NCBI RefSeq assembly: GCF_001269905.1
Contig: NZ_LHVK01000010.1
Location: 248,001-312,000 of the forward strand
From: Pseudomonas corrugata
Lineage (GTDB): Bacteria > Pseudomonadota > Gammaproteobacteria > Pseudomonadales > Pseudomonadaceae
Direction: 5' to 3'
Length of the DNA stretch: 64,000 nt
Below, in pieces: positions 8,693 through 19,558 of the stretch. The position numbers were made by a program, and so were the translations under genes. The notes beneath the pieces were generated by a model. It did no database searches. It was not told where the DNA came from and saw nothing but the letters and a program-made list of their open reading frames with translations. How positions within the stretch are numbered: the first letter of the stretch is position 1; each line of letters begins with the position of its first letter.

Positions 8693-9259
8693 ATGGCTGA
8701 CGAACAGACGCAGGATACGCAAAACCAAGAGGCCAATCAGACCTCCCAGGATTCGGGTGGTGATCTGGCGGCCCGTGTACAAGTGCTCGAGGAGCAACTG
8801 GCCGGTGCGCAGGATCAGGCGTTGCGTGTAGCAGCCGACCTGCAGAACGTCCGCCGTCGCGCCGAGCAGGATGTTGAAAAGGCTCACAAATTCGCTCTGG
8901 AGCGCTTCGCCGGCGACCTGCTGCCAATCATCGACAGCCTGGAGCGCGGCCTGGAGCTGTCCAATCCGGACGACGAGAACATTCGTCCGATGCGCGAAGG
9001 CATCGAGCTGACGTTGAAAATGTTCCAGGACACCCTCAAGCGCTATCAGCTCGAAGCCCTCGATCCTCACGGTGAACCCTTCAATGCCGAGCACCACCAG
9101 GCCATGGCGATGCAGGAAAGTGCCGACGTCGAGCCGAACAGCGTTTTGAAGGTTTTCCAGAAAGGTTACCTGCTCAATGGTCGTCTGTTGCGTCCGGCCA
9201 TGGTCGTGGTCAGCAAGGCGCCAGCACCGGTTTCACCTTCTATTGACGAGCAGGCTTGA
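8693..9259 (+). CDS. grpE: Nucleotide exchange factor GrpE
   Basis: A 188-residue co-chaperone that releases ADP from DnaK. Residues about 1-30 are a polar, Gln/Asp-rich tail, followed by the long dimerising helix (ARVQVLEEQLAGAQDQALRVAA) and the conserved DLLPIIDSLERGL segment. The C-terminal beta domain contains VEPNSVLKVFQKGYLLNGRL. The ATG at 8693 is preceded by GAGAGGAGAAAACT, a strong ribosome binding site. First gene of the heat-shock operon, directly behind a sigma32 promoter. Confidence 0.98.
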   Translation: MADEQTQDTQNQEANQTSQDSGGDLAARVQVLEEQLAGAQDQALRVAADLQNVRRRAEQDVEKAHKFALERFAGDLLPIIDSLERGLELSNPDDENIRPMREGIELTLKMFQDTLKRYQLEALDPHGEPFNAEHHQAMAMQESADVEPNSVLKVFQKGYLLNGRLLRPAMVVVSKAPAPVSPSIDEQA

Positions 9260-9361
9260 AATCGGGCGCAGCGGCCCCATCTAAGAAGTCAAGCGTTTAA
9301 GTGCTACCGCGGTTAACCACCACTGCCGCGGCAACAAAATCCAAGTTCCGGGAGAGTTAAC

Positions 9362-11278
<1,917 letters not shown>

Positions 11279-11335
11279 TCGCTTGTTGGTCGGCCGGTTG
11301 ACTGCGTTTGTGCGGTGGCTGGTAGGATGTCGCCG

Positions 11336-11355
11336 CGCGGGAGCTTGCTCCCGCG
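11336..11355. repeat. Stem-loop, REP-like, between dnaK and dnaJ
   Basis: CGCGGGAGCTTGCTCCCGCG is a perfect palindrome with no following T-run. It could be a minimal REP-like unit or an mRNA-stabilising hairpin in the 283-base dnaK-dnaJ gap. The rest of that gap shows no gene; a second promoter for dnaJ is possible but not identified. Confidence 0.55.
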
Positions 11356-11561
11356 TTGGCGTGTCTGGAACCCATGAATTTTTACAGCATGCGACAGCGT
11401 TCGGATGCTGGTGGCGTGTCGGGAAAGCTCCTGCTTTTCGTGTAAGGCCTGAGATCTGGACCACTGAATCGATGTGGTTGGGTCCGTGCCTGTAGGGGCT
11501 CAACGAGTTGGGCGAGGCTCAGGAGAGCTTTGCCGGACGTCCTATAAGAGTGCAAAGACTA

Positions 11562-12686
11562 ATGGCAAAGCGTGATTTCTACGAAGTATTGGGTGTCGAG
11601 CGGGGAGCCAGCGAGGCGGATCTGAAAAAGGCCTACCGTCGCCTGGCGATGAAGCACCACCCGGACCGTAATCCCGGCGATAAAGCGTCGGAAGAGCTGT
11701 TCAAGGAAGCCAACGAGGCTTACGAAGTGCTCTCCGATTCCAGCAAGCGTGCGGCTTACGATCAATACGGGCATGCCGGTGTCGACCCGAGCATGGGCGG
11801 CGGCGGTCCCGGTTTCGGCGGCCAGAACTTCTCCGATATCTTCGGCGACGTGTTCAGCGATTTCTTCGGTGGCGGTCGCGGCGGTGCTCGCGGTGGCGCC
11901 CAGCGTGGCAGCGATTTGCGCTACACGCTGGAGTTGAACCTGGAAGAAGCGGTGCGTGGTACCACCGTCAATATCCGCGTGCCGACGCTGGTCAATTGCA
12001 AGCCGTGTGATGGTTCGGGTGCCAAGAAGGGCTCCTCGCCTGTCACTTGCCCGACCTGCGGTGGTATCGGTCAGGTTCGCATGCAGCAAGGCTTCTTCTC
12101 GGTGCAGCAGACCTGCCCGCGTTGCCATGGCCAGGGCAAGATCATTTCCGACCCCTGCGATTCCTGTCATGGCGAAGGACGTGTCGAAGAGTACAAGACG
12201 CTGTCGGTCAAGGTGCCGGCCGGTGTCGACACGGGTGACCGTATTCGTCTGTCCGGCGAAGGCGAGGCGGGTGCCCAGGGTGGCCCGACCGGCGACCTGT
12301 ATGTGGTGATCAACGTGCGCGAGCACGCGATCTTCCAGCGCGACGGCAAGCATCTGTTCTGCGAAGTGCCTATCAGCTTCGTCGATGCAGCCCTGGGTGG
12401 CGAACTGGAGATCCCGACCCTCGACGGTCGCGTCAAGCTGAAAATCCCCGAGGGTACGCAAACCGGCAAGCAGTTCCGGATCCGCGGCAAGGGTGTTGCG
12501 CCCGTGCGCGGCGGTGGTGCGGGCGACCTGATGTGTCGTGTGGCTGTGGAAACGCCGGTCAACCTGAGTCGGCGCCAGCGTGAGTTGCTGGAGGAGTTCC
12601 GCAGTTCGTTGGAAGGTGACAACAGCCACTCTCCGAAAACCACTGGTTGGTTCGAAGGCGTGAAGCGCTTCTTCGGCGATCTGTAA
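11562..12686 (+). CDS. dnaJ: Chaperone DnaJ (Hsp40)
   Basis: A 374-residue class I J-protein that stimulates DnaK ATPase and hands over unfolded substrates. The J domain (residues 1-70) has HPD at 33-35. A Gly/Phe-rich stretch follows (about 75-125), then four CxxCxGxG zinc repeats: CKPCDGSG, CPTCGGIG, CPRCHGQG and CDSCHGEG. The C-terminal substrate domains end the protein. I chose the ATG at 11562 because MAKRDFYEVLGV is the universal start. Third gene of the heat-shock operon; dapB follows after nine bases. Confidence 0.98.
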   Translation: MAKRDFYEVLGVERGASEADLKKAYRRLAMKHHPDRNPGDKASEELFKEANEAYEVLSDSSKRAAYDQYGHAGVDPSMGGGGPGFGGQNFSDIFGDVFSDFFGGGRGGARGGAQRGSDLRYTLELNLEEAVRGTTVNIRVPTLVNCKPCDGSGAKKGSSPVTCPTCGGIGQVRMQQGFFSVQQTCPRCHGQGKIISDPCDSCHGEGRVEEYKTLSVKVPAGVDTGDRIRLSGEGEAGAQGGPTGDLYVVINVREHAIFQRDGKHLFCEVPISFVDAALGGELEIPTLDGRVKLKIPEGTQTGKQFRIRGKGVAPVRGGGAGDLMCRVAVETPVNLSRRQRELLEEFRSSLEGDNSHSPKTTGWFEGVKRFFGDL

Positions 12687-12695
12687 GGAGGTCGC

Positions 12696-13502
12696 ATGCG
12701 ACGTATAGCTGTGATGGGCGCCGCTGGGCGCATGGGCAAGGCGTTGGTGGAGGCGGTGCAGCAGCGCTCGCCGCTCTCCGGTCTGACGGCTGCCATCGTA
12801 CGGCCCGACAGCACGCTGGTCGGCGCCGATGCAGGTGAGCTGGCATCGCTGGGTCGCATTGGTGTCCCGATGTCTGGTGGCCTGGAAAAAGTGCTCGACG
12901 AGTTCGATGTCCTGATCGATTTCACATTGCCGGAAGTGATGCTGAAAAACCTCGCCATCTGCCGCAAGAACGGCAAGGCCATGGTCATCGGTACCACCGG
13001 GCTGGACGCTGCTCAAAAGCAGTTGCTGGCCGATGCAGGCAAGGACATACCGATCGTGTTCGCGGCGAATTTCAGCGTGGGTGTGAACCTGTCGCTGAAA
13101 TTGCTGGACCTGACCGCCCGGGTTCTGGGGGATGACGCCGACATCGAGATCATCGAGGCGCATCACCGGCACAAGATCGACGCGCCTTCGGGAACTGCCT
13201 TGCGCATGGGCGAAGTGATTGCCGACGCGCTGGGGCGCGACCTGCAGGCCGTGGCCGTGTACGGGCGCGAGGGGCATACCGGCGCCCGTGAGCGGGAGAC
13301 CATTGGTTTCGCCACGGTGCGCGGCGGTGATGTGGTGGGGGATCATACGGTGCTGTTCGCCACCGAGGGCGAGCGCCTGGAGATCACTCACAAGGCGTCC
13401 AGCCGGATGACGTTCGCCAAGGGGGCTGTCCGGGCCGCGCTTTGGCTGGATGGTCGCGAGCCTGGTTTGTACGATATGCAGGACGTACTCGACCTGCGTT
13501 GA
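12696..13502 (+). CDS. dapB: 4-hydroxy-tetrahydrodipicolinate reductase
   Basis: A 268-residue NAD(P)H-dependent enzyme of the diaminopimelate/lysine pathway, supplying lysine and peptidoglycan precursor. The nucleotide-binding loop AAGRMGKAL is at the N-terminus, and the catalytic region reads EAHHRHKIDAPSGTALRMGE with the proton-donor histidine pair. The start follows a GGAGGTCGC ribosome binding site that overlaps the end of dnaJ. It closes the dnaJ transcription unit; a long leader separates it from carA. Confidence 0.98.
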   Translation: MRRIAVMGAAGRMGKALVEAVQQRSPLSGLTAAIVRPDSTLVGADAGELASLGRIGVPMSGGLEKVLDEFDVLIDFTLPEVMLKNLAICRKNGKAMVIGTTGLDAAQKQLLADAGKDIPIVFAANFSVGVNLSLKLLDLTARVLGDDADIEIIEAHHRHKIDAPSGTALRMGEVIADALGRDLQAVAVYGREGHTGARERETIGFATVRGGDVVGDHTVLFATEGERLEITHKASSRMTFAKGAVRAALWLDGREPGLYDMQDVLDLR

Positions 13503-13638
13503 TGCCCATGAAGGCGGGGTTCAGGTTATACTGCGCCCCGTTTTACACCGCTTCGCGACGCCCTGTCGCATTCCCCTGCCTTTAAGGCTCATTAGCGGTG
13601 GACCAAAAAAGCCTTTTTCTGTAAGCTACAGCTTTAGT

Positions 13639-13686
13639 GTGTCCACTAAAAGCGCGCAGAATAATTCAGTGAAAAAAGCGGGGTGA
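13639..13686 (+). promoter_or_regulatory. Candidate leader peptide in the carA leader
   Basis: A 15-codon frame begins at GTG 13639 (reading VSTKSAQNNSVKKAG) and its TGA lies inside the 5' arm of the terminator hairpin. This is the geometry expected of a translation-coupled attenuator. No clear ribosome binding site precedes it, so it remains a hypothesis. Confidence 0.3.
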
Positions 13687-13713
13687 CGTGTCCATACGTC
13701 ACTCCGCTTTTTT
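13672..13713 (+). terminator. Intrinsic terminator in the carA leader (possible attenuator)
   Basis: The arms AAAAAAGCGGGGTGACGTG and CGTCACTCCGCTTTTTT flank a six-base loop, with the T-run in the 3' arm. It sits between dapB and carA, 46 bases before the carA start. It can end the dnaJ-dapB transcript or act as a conditional terminator for carAB. Confidence 0.8.
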
Positions 13714-13758
13714 ACAACCTGCGATCGCCCTTTCAGGCTTTATTTACGGGAGGTCTTC

Positions 13759-14895
13759 TTGACTAAGCCAGCCATACTCGCCCTTGCTGATGGCAGCATT
13801 TTTCGCGGCGAAGCCATTGGAGCCGACGGTCAGACCGTTGGTGAGGTGGTGTTTAACACCGCAATGACCGGCTATCAGGAAATTCTTACCGATCCTTCCT
13901 ACGCCCAGCAAATCGTTACCCTGACTTACCCGCACATCGGCAATACCGGCACTACGCCGGAGGATGCCGAGTCCGACCGCGTCTGGTCTGCCGGCCTGGT
14001 CATCCGTGACCTGCCACTGGTTGCGAGCAACTGGCGTAATACGATGTCCCTGTCCGATTACCTGAAAGCCAACAACGTCGTGGCGATCGCTGGGATCGAC
14101 ACCCGTCGCCTGACCCGTATCCTGCGGGAGAAGGGCGCGCAAAACGGCTGCATCATGGCCGGCGACAATATCTCCGAAGAAGCTGCCATCGCCGCCGCCC
14201 AGGGGTTCCCGGGTCTCAAGGGCATGGACCTGGCGAAAGTCGTCAGCACCAAGAAGCAGTACGAGTGGCGTTCCTCGGTCTGGAACCTGAAGACCGACAG
14301 CCATCCGACGATCGAAGCGTCCGAGCTGCCGTATCACGTGGTTGCCTACGACTACGGTATCAAGCTGAACATCCTGCGCATGCTGGTCGAGCGCGGTTGC
14401 CGCGTGACCGTGGTGCCGGCGCAAACCCCGGCGGCTGACGTACTGGCCCTCAACCCCGATGGCGTGTTCCTGTCCAACGGCCCGGGTGACCCTGAGCCTT
14501 GCGACTACGCGATCCAGGCGATCAAGGATGTGCTGGAAACCGAGATCCCGGTGTTCGGCATTTGCCTCGGTCACCAGCTACTGGCCCTGGCGTCGGGCGC
14601 CAAGACCCTGAAAATGGGTCATGGTCACCACGGTGCCAACCACCCGGTCCAGGACCTGGACACCGGTGTGGTGATGATTACCAGCCAGAACCACGGCTTT
14701 GCTGTGGATGAAGCGACCCTGCCGGCCAACGTGCGGGCGACCCACAAGTCGCTGTTCGACGGTACGCTGCAAGGCATCGAGCGCACCGACAAGAGCGCGT
14801 TCAGCTTCCAGGGCCACCCTGAGGCGAGCCCGGGCCCGAACGATGTGGCGCCGCTGTTCGATCGCTTCATCAATGAGATGGCCAAGCGACGCTGA
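13759..14895 (+). CDS. carA: Carbamoyl-phosphate synthase small subunit (glutaminase)
   Basis: A 378-residue subunit that hydrolyses glutamine and passes ammonia to CarB for carbamoyl phosphate, shared by arginine and pyrimidine synthesis. The N-terminal CPSase_sn domain has PAILALADGSIFRGEAIG. The C-terminal class I glutaminase domain carries the nucleophile in FGICLGHQLLALASG and the His/Glu pair in FQGHPEASPGP. The start is preceded by GGGAGGTCTTCTT. Upstream is a 256-base leader with a strong terminator. The carA-carB gap here is only 105 bases. Confidence 0.98.
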   Translation: MTKPAILALADGSIFRGEAIGADGQTVGEVVFNTAMTGYQEILTDPSYAQQIVTLTYPHIGNTGTTPEDAESDRVWSAGLVIRDLPLVASNWRNTMSLSDYLKANNVVAIAGIDTRRLTRILREKGAQNGCIMAGDNISEEAAIAAAQGFPGLKGMDLAKVVSTKKQYEWRSSVWNLKTDSHPTIEASELPYHVVAYDYGIKLNILRMLVERGCRVTVVPAQTPAADVLALNPDGVFLSNGPGDPEPCDYAIQAIKDVLETEIPVFGICLGHQLLALASGAKTLKMGHGHHGANHPVQDLDTGVVMITSQNHGFAVDEATLPANVRATHKSLFDGTLQGIERTDKSAFSFQGHPEASPGPNDVAPLFDRFINEMAKRR

Positions 14896-15000
14896 CCGCG
14901 TGAAGCCCGAGGGCGGCCCCGAGTGCGGTGGCCCCCTGGGGCGCTTCAAAGATTGTTCGACGGCCTAGCCGACAGACCTGCGGATTTGAGTGACAAACCC

Positions 15001-18000
15001 ATGCCAAAACGTACAGACATAAAAAGCATCCTGATTCTCGGCGCTGGCCCGATCGTGATCGGCCAGGCCTGCGAATTCGACTACTCCGGCGCCCAGGCCT
15101 GCAAGGCCCTGCGCGAAGAGGGTTATCGCGTCATTCTGGTGAACTCCAACCCAGCCACCATCATGACCGACCCGGCCATGGCCGACGCCACCTACATCGA
15201 GCCGATCAAGTGGCAGACCGTTGCCAAGATCATCGAGAAAGAGCGTCCTGATGCACTGTTGCCGACCATGGGTGGCCAGACGGCGCTGAACTGCGCCCTG
15301 GACCTGGAGCGCGAAGGCGTCCTGGAAAAATTCGGTGTGGAAATGATCGGCGCCAACGCCGACACCATCGACAAGGCCGAAGATCGTTCGCGCTTTGACA
15401 AGGCGATGAAAGCCATCGGCCTGGAATGCCCGCGCTCGGGTATCGCCCACAGCATGGAAGAGGCCAACGCGGTCCTCGAGAAGCTGGGCTTCCCGTGCAT
15501 CATTCGTCCGTCCTTCACCATGGGCGGTACCGGTGGTGGCATCGCCTACAACCGCGAAGAGTTCGAAGAAATCTGCGCCCGTGGCCTGGACCTGTCGCCG
15601 ACCAAGGAACTGCTGATCGACGAATCCCTGATCGGTTGGAAAGAATACGAAATGGAAGTTGTCCGTGACAAAAAGGACAACTGCATCATCGTCTGCTCCA
15701 TCGAGAACTTCGACCCGATGGGTGTGCACACCGGCGACTCGATCACCGTCGCACCGGCCCAGACCCTGACCGACAAGGAATACCAGATCCTGCGTAACGC
15801 CTCCCTGGCGGTATTGCGTGAGATCGGCGTGGAAACCGGCGGCTCCAACGTCCAGTTCGGCATCTGCCCGGATACTGGTCGCATGGTGGTCATCGAGATG
15901 AACCCGCGGGTTTCCCGCTCGTCGGCCCTGGCTTCGAAAGCCACCGGTTTCCCGATTGCCAAGGTCGCTGCCAAGCTGGCCGTGGGTTATACCCTGGACG
16001 AGCTGTCGAACGACATCACCGGCGGCAAGACCCCGGCGTCCTTCGAACCGTCAATCGACTACGTCGTCACCAAGCTGCCACGCTTTGCCTTTGAAAAATT
16101 CGCCAAGGCCGACGCCCGCCTGACCACCCAGATGAAGTCGGTCGGTGAAGTCATGGCCATCGGCCGGACCTTCCAGGAATCCCTGCAGAAAGCCCTTCGC
16201 GGTCTGGAAGTGGGTGTCTGCGGGCTCGATCCGAAGCTGGACCTGAGCAACCCGGAAAGCATGAGCGAGCTCAAGCGCGAGCTGACCGTGCCGGGCGCCG
16301 AGCGTATCTGGTACGTGGCCGATGCCTTCCGTGCCGGCATGACCGTGGAGCAGATCTTCGGCATGAACATGATCGACCCTTGGTTCCTGGTACAGATCGA
16401 AGATCTGATCAAGGAAGAGGAGAAGGTCAAGACCCTGGGCATGTCCAGCATCGACCGCGACATGATGTTCCGCCTCAAGCGCAAGGGCTTCTCCGACCAG
16501 CGTCTGGCCAAGTTGCTGGGTGTGACCGAGAAGAGCCTGCGTGCCCATCGTCACAAGCTGGAAGTGTTCCCGGTCTACAAGCGCGTCGACACCTGTGCGG
16601 CCGAGTTCGCCACCGACACTGCCTACCTGTACTCCACGTACGAGGAAGAGTGCGAAGCCGCGCCATCGACGCGCGACAAGATCATGATCCTGGGTGGCGG
16701 TCCCAACCGCATCGGTCAGGGTATCGAGTTCGACTACTGCTGCGTACACGCCGCACTGGCCCTGCGCGACGACGGGTACGAGACCATCATGGTCAACTGC
16801 AACCCGGAAACCGTGTCCACCGACTACGACACCTCCGACCGTCTGTACTTCGAGCCAGTGACCCTGGAAGACGTGCTGGAAATCGTCCGTGTCGAGAAGC
16901 CCAAAGGCGTGATCGTCCAGTACGGCGGCCAGACTCCATTGAAACTGGCTCGCGCCCTGGAAGCCGCTGGCGTACCGATCATCGGTACCAGCCCGGATGC
17001 CATCGACCGCGCCGAAGACCGTGAGCGCTTCCAGCAGATGGTCGAGCGCCTGAACCTGCGTCAGCCGCCAAACGCCACTGTGCGCAGCGAAGACGAAGCG
17101 ATTCGTGCCGCCGCCAAGATCGGTTATCCGCTGGTGGTGCGTCCGTCCTATGTACTGGGCGGCCGTGCGATGGAAATCGTTTACCAGGAGGAAGAACTCA
17201 AGCGCTACCTGCGTGAAGCGGTCCAGGTGTCCAACGACAGCCCGGTGCTGCTGGATCACTTCCTCAACTGCGCCATCGAGATGGACGTGGATGCGGTCTG
17301 CGACGGCAAGGACGTGGTGATCGGCGCGATCATGCAGCACATCGAGCAGGCCGGCGTTCACTCCGGTGACTCGGCGTGCTCGCTGCCGCCTTACTCGCTG
17401 CCGGCGCACATCCAGGACGAGATGCGTGAGCAGGTCAAGAAAATGGCCCTGGAGCTGGGTGTGGTCGGCCTGATGAACGTGCAGCTGGCGCTTCAGGGCG
17501 AAGACATCTACGTCATCGAAGTGAACCCGCGCGCTTCCCGGACCGTGCCGTTCGTCTCCAAGTGCATCGGTGTTTCCCTGGCAATGATCGCGGCCCGCGT
17601 CATGGCCGGCAAGACCCTGGCGGAGCTGAACTTCACCAAGGAGATCATTCCGAACTTCTACAGCGTGAAAGAAGCGGTGTTCCCGTTCGCCAAGTTCCCT
17701 GGCGTCGACCCGATTCTCGGCCCGGAAATGAAGTCCACCGGTGAAGTGATGGGTGTTGGCGATACCTTTGGCGAAGCTTTCGCCAAAGCCCAGATGGGCG
17801 CCAGCGAAGTCCTGCCGACAGGCGGCACGGCGTTTATCAGCGTACGTGATGACGACAAGCCACTGGTTGCAGGCGTGGCTCGTGATCTGATCAACTTGGG
17901 CTTCGAAGTGGTCGCCACTGCCGGTACCGCCAAGCTGATCGAGGCGGCGGGCCTGAAAGTGCGTCGCGTGAACAAGGTGACCGAAGGGCGCCCGCATGTG

Positions 18001-18222
18001 GTCGACATGATCAAGAATGACGAGGTCACGCTGATCATCAACACCACTGAAGGCCGTCAGTCGATCGCTGACTCCTATTCCATTCGTCGCAATGCGCTGC
18101 AGCACAAGATTTATTGCACCACCACCATTGCTGCGGGCGAAGCGATCTGCGAAGCGCTCAAGTTCGGTCCCGAGAAGACCGTCCGTCGCTTGCAGGATCT
18201 ACATGCAGGATTGAAGGCATGA
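15001..18222 (+). CDS. carB: Carbamoyl-phosphate synthase large subunit
   Basis: A 1073-residue synthetase that makes carbamoyl phosphate from bicarbonate, ATP and ammonia tunnelled from CarA. It has the duplicated structure: two ATP-grasp halves, each opening with a dinucleotide-like loop (ILGAGPIVIGQACEFDYSG and ILGGGPNRIGQGIEFDYC), then an oligomerisation domain and a C-terminal MGS-like allosteric domain (about 940-1073) that binds UMP/ornithine effectors. I chose the ATG at 15001 because MPKRTDIKSILILG is the family start. Its stop overlaps the greA start (ATGA), implying coupling. Confidence 0.98.
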   Translation: MPKRTDIKSILILGAGPIVIGQACEFDYSGAQACKALREEGYRVILVNSNPATIMTDPAMADATYIEPIKWQTVAKIIEKERPDALLPTMGGQTALNCALDLEREGVLEKFGVEMIGANADTIDKAEDRSRFDKAMKAIGLECPRSGIAHSMEEANAVLEKLGFPCIIRPSFTMGGTGGGIAYNREEFEEICARGLDLSPTKELLIDESLIGWKEYEMEVVRDKKDNCIIVCSIENFDPMGVHTGDSITVAPAQTLTDKEYQILRNASLAVLREIGVETGGSNVQFGICPDTGRMVVIEMNPRVSRSSALASKATGFPIAKVAAKLAVGYTLDELSNDITGGKTPASFEPSIDYVVTKLPRFAFEKFAKADARLTTQMKSVGEVMAIGRTFQESLQKALRGLEVGVCGLDPKLDLSNPESMSELKRELTVPGAERIWYVADAFRAGMTVEQIFGMNMIDPWFLVQIEDLIKEEEKVKTLGMSSIDRDMMFRLKRKGFSDQRLAKLLGVTEKSLRAHRHKLEVFPVYKRVDTCAAEFATDTAYLYSTYEEECEAAPSTRDKIMILGGGPNRIGQGIEFDYCCVHAALALRDDGYETIMVNCNPETVSTDYDTSDRLYFEPVTLEDVLEIVRVEKPKGVIVQYGGQTPLKLARALEAAGVPIIGTSPDAIDRAEDRERFQQMVERLNLRQPPNATVRSEDEAIRAAAKIGYPLVVRPSYVLGGRAMEIVYQEEELKRYLREAVQVSNDSPVLLDHFLNCAIEMDVDAVCDGKDVVIGAIMQHIEQAGVHSGDSACSLPPYSLPAHIQDEMREQVKKMALELGVVGLMNVQLALQGEDIYVIEVNPRASRTVPFVSKCIGVSLAMIAARVMAGKTLAELNFTKEIIPNFYSVKEAVFPFAKFPGVDPILGPEMKSTGEVMGVGDTFGEAFAKAQMGASEVLPTGGTAFISVRDDDKPLVAGVARDLINLGFEVVATAGTAKLIEAAGLKVRRVNKVTEGRPHVVDMIKNDEVTLIINTTEGRQSIADSYSIRRNALQHKIYCTTTIAAGEAICEALKFGPEKTVRRLQDLHAGLKA

Positions 18223-18701
18223 GCATAACCAAGTACCCGATGACTGTTCAGGGCGCGAAGGCCCTGGAAGAAGAGCACGCTTTCCTGACCAAGGTCGAGC
18301 GCCCGCGCTTGAGCCAGGCCATTGGTGAAGCGCGTGAACTGGGCGATCTCAAGGAAAACGCCGAATACCATGCCGCTCGTGAAGAGCAGGGCATGGTCGA
18401 GGCGCGGGTGCGTGACATTGAAGGTCGCATGCAGAACGCAGTGATCATTGACGTCACCACCATCCCCCACACCGGCAAGGTGATCTTCGGCACCACCGTG
18501 GAAATCGCCAACGTCGAGACGGATGAAAGCGTCACTTACCAGATCGTGGGTGAGGATGAAGCTGACATCAAGCTGGGCAAGATTTCCGTCGGTTCACCGA
18601 TTGCTCGTGCCTTGATTGCCAAGGAAGAGGGTGATGTGGTGGCAGTGAAAACGCCCGGTGGCGTCATCGAGTATGAGATTGTCGAAGTCCGCCACGTCTG
18701 A
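18219..18701 (+). CDS. greA: Transcription elongation factor GreA
   Basis: A 160-residue factor that enters the RNA polymerase secondary channel and triggers cleavage of backtracked RNA. The N-terminal coiled coil contains the acidic tip region GDLKENAEYHAAREEQGMVE, and the C-terminal FKBP-like domain has VKTPGGVIEYEIVEV. The ATG overlaps the carB stop by four bases. In P. aeruginosa greA is described as the last gene of the carA-carB transcription unit, and the same arrangement is present here. Confidence 0.97.
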   Translation: MSITKYPMTVQGAKALEEEHAFLTKVERPRLSQAIGEARELGDLKENAEYHAAREEQGMVEARVRDIEGRMQNAVIIDVTTIPHTGKVIFGTTVEIANVETDESVTYQIVGEDEADIKLGKISVGSPIARALIAKEEGDVVAVKTPGGVIEYEIVEVRHV

Positions 18702-19134
18702 ACGAAGGCGCCCGCTGCGTGCGGGTGCCATGCTCTGGCAACTTGCCCAGATGCTATGGGTCGGTGGCCTTTGGCTGCTGCATATCGGCCTGCTGCCGGT
18801 GCTGGGGCGTATCGGCCTGGCACCGCTGCTGATCGATGAAATTGTGGGCATGCTGACGGCGCTGATGGTGGCGTTTTCAGCGGTCTGTGTGATATTCCAG
18901 GTTTTGGTGCTGATTCAGGCCGAGGGTCGTGCCAGCCTATGGCGTGACATTCGTGGGCAATTGCTGCTCATGTCGTTGTATGCCTGTGGAATGTTTCTGG
19001 CGGTGAGTCTCGGCTGGCCGGACGCGAGTCAGTGGCGGGTGTTCAGCTACGTGGTGCTGGGGCTTTCCGGGTTGGTGCTGGTGTTGCAGCCGGTACCGGG
19101 ATGGAGTGGCAGGGTGCGCGAAGCGCACCCTTGA
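18673..19134 (+). CDS. DUF4149-like inner-membrane protein
   Basis: A small hydrophobic protein of about 153 residues. After a basic N-terminus (RLSKSATSERRRPLRAG) there are four likely membrane helices: around WQLAQMLWVGGLWLLHIG, MLTALMVAFSAVCVIFQVLV, GQLLLMSLYACGMFLAV and VFSYVVLGLSGLVLVLQ. The gene sits between greA and yhbY where Pseudomonas usually has a DUF4149 gene of unknown function. The start is unsure: ATG 18673 overlaps the greA end, while ATG 18730 would remove the basic tail. Neither has a strong ribosome binding site. Confidence 0.75.
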   Translation: MRLSKSATSERRRPLRAGAMLWQLAQMLWVGGLWLLHIGLLPVLGRIGLAPLLIDEIVGMLTALMVAFSAVCVIFQVLVLIQAEGRASLWRDIRGQLLLMSLYACGMFLAVSLGWPDASQWRVFSYVVLGLSGLVLVLQPVPGWSGRVREAHP

Positions 19135-19144
19135 CCCTTTGGCA

Positions 19145-19453
19145 TTATTTGAAGCGGTGAACGTTCGACAGTTGCTTGTTGACGCTGAAATTCTTGCGAT
19201 AAAGCAATGCCATCTTACCGATGACCTGTACCAGATCCGCCTTGCCGGTCTTGCACAGTTCTGCAATGGCAGCCAGGCGGGCTTCGCGGTCGAGGATGTT
19301 GAGCTTGATCTTGATCAGCTCGTGATCGCTCAATGCGCGCTCCAGCTCGGCCAGTACACCTTCAGTCAAGCCGTTGTCCGCCACAATCAGAACCGGTTTC
19401 AGGTGGTGGCCAATGGATTTGTATTGTTTCTTCTGCTCTTGAGTGAGCGGCAT
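19145..19453 (-). CDS. yhbY: YhbY-family ribosome-assembly RNA-binding protein
   Basis: A 102-residue single CRS1-YhbY (CRM) domain protein that associates with pre-50S ribosomal particles. Conserved features are LTQEQKKQYKSIGHHLKPV at the start, the loop ADNGLTEGV in place of the GKNGLT motif, and the HELIKIKL strand. The start at 19453 gives the compact family length; the longer in-frame reading lacks conservation. It is divergent from rlmE, a usual arrangement of two genes acting on the large ribosomal subunit. Confidence 0.93.
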   Translation of the reverse strand: MPLTQEQKKQYKSIGHHLKPVLIVADNGLTEGVLAELERALSDHELIKIKLNILDREARLAAIAELCKTGKADLVQVIGKMALLYRKNFSVNKQLSNVHRFK

Positions 19454-19558
19454 AATCTGACCCCTGCGTCTGATCTTGTAAAAAAGCGGCGGCCAGTTTA
19501 CCCGAGCGAGTCCGGGACCGCCCACTTAATCACGACCCGTTTTATGTAGAGGTGGCCT

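Noticed and set aside
11336..11355. Terminator between dnaK and dnaJ
   Set aside because: The palindrome is perfect but no T-run follows on either strand, so I list it as a stem-loop only.
16051..18105. A 684-codon frame antisense to carB
   Set aside because: Same explanation: shadow of a conserved gene, with no family signature or ribosome binding site.
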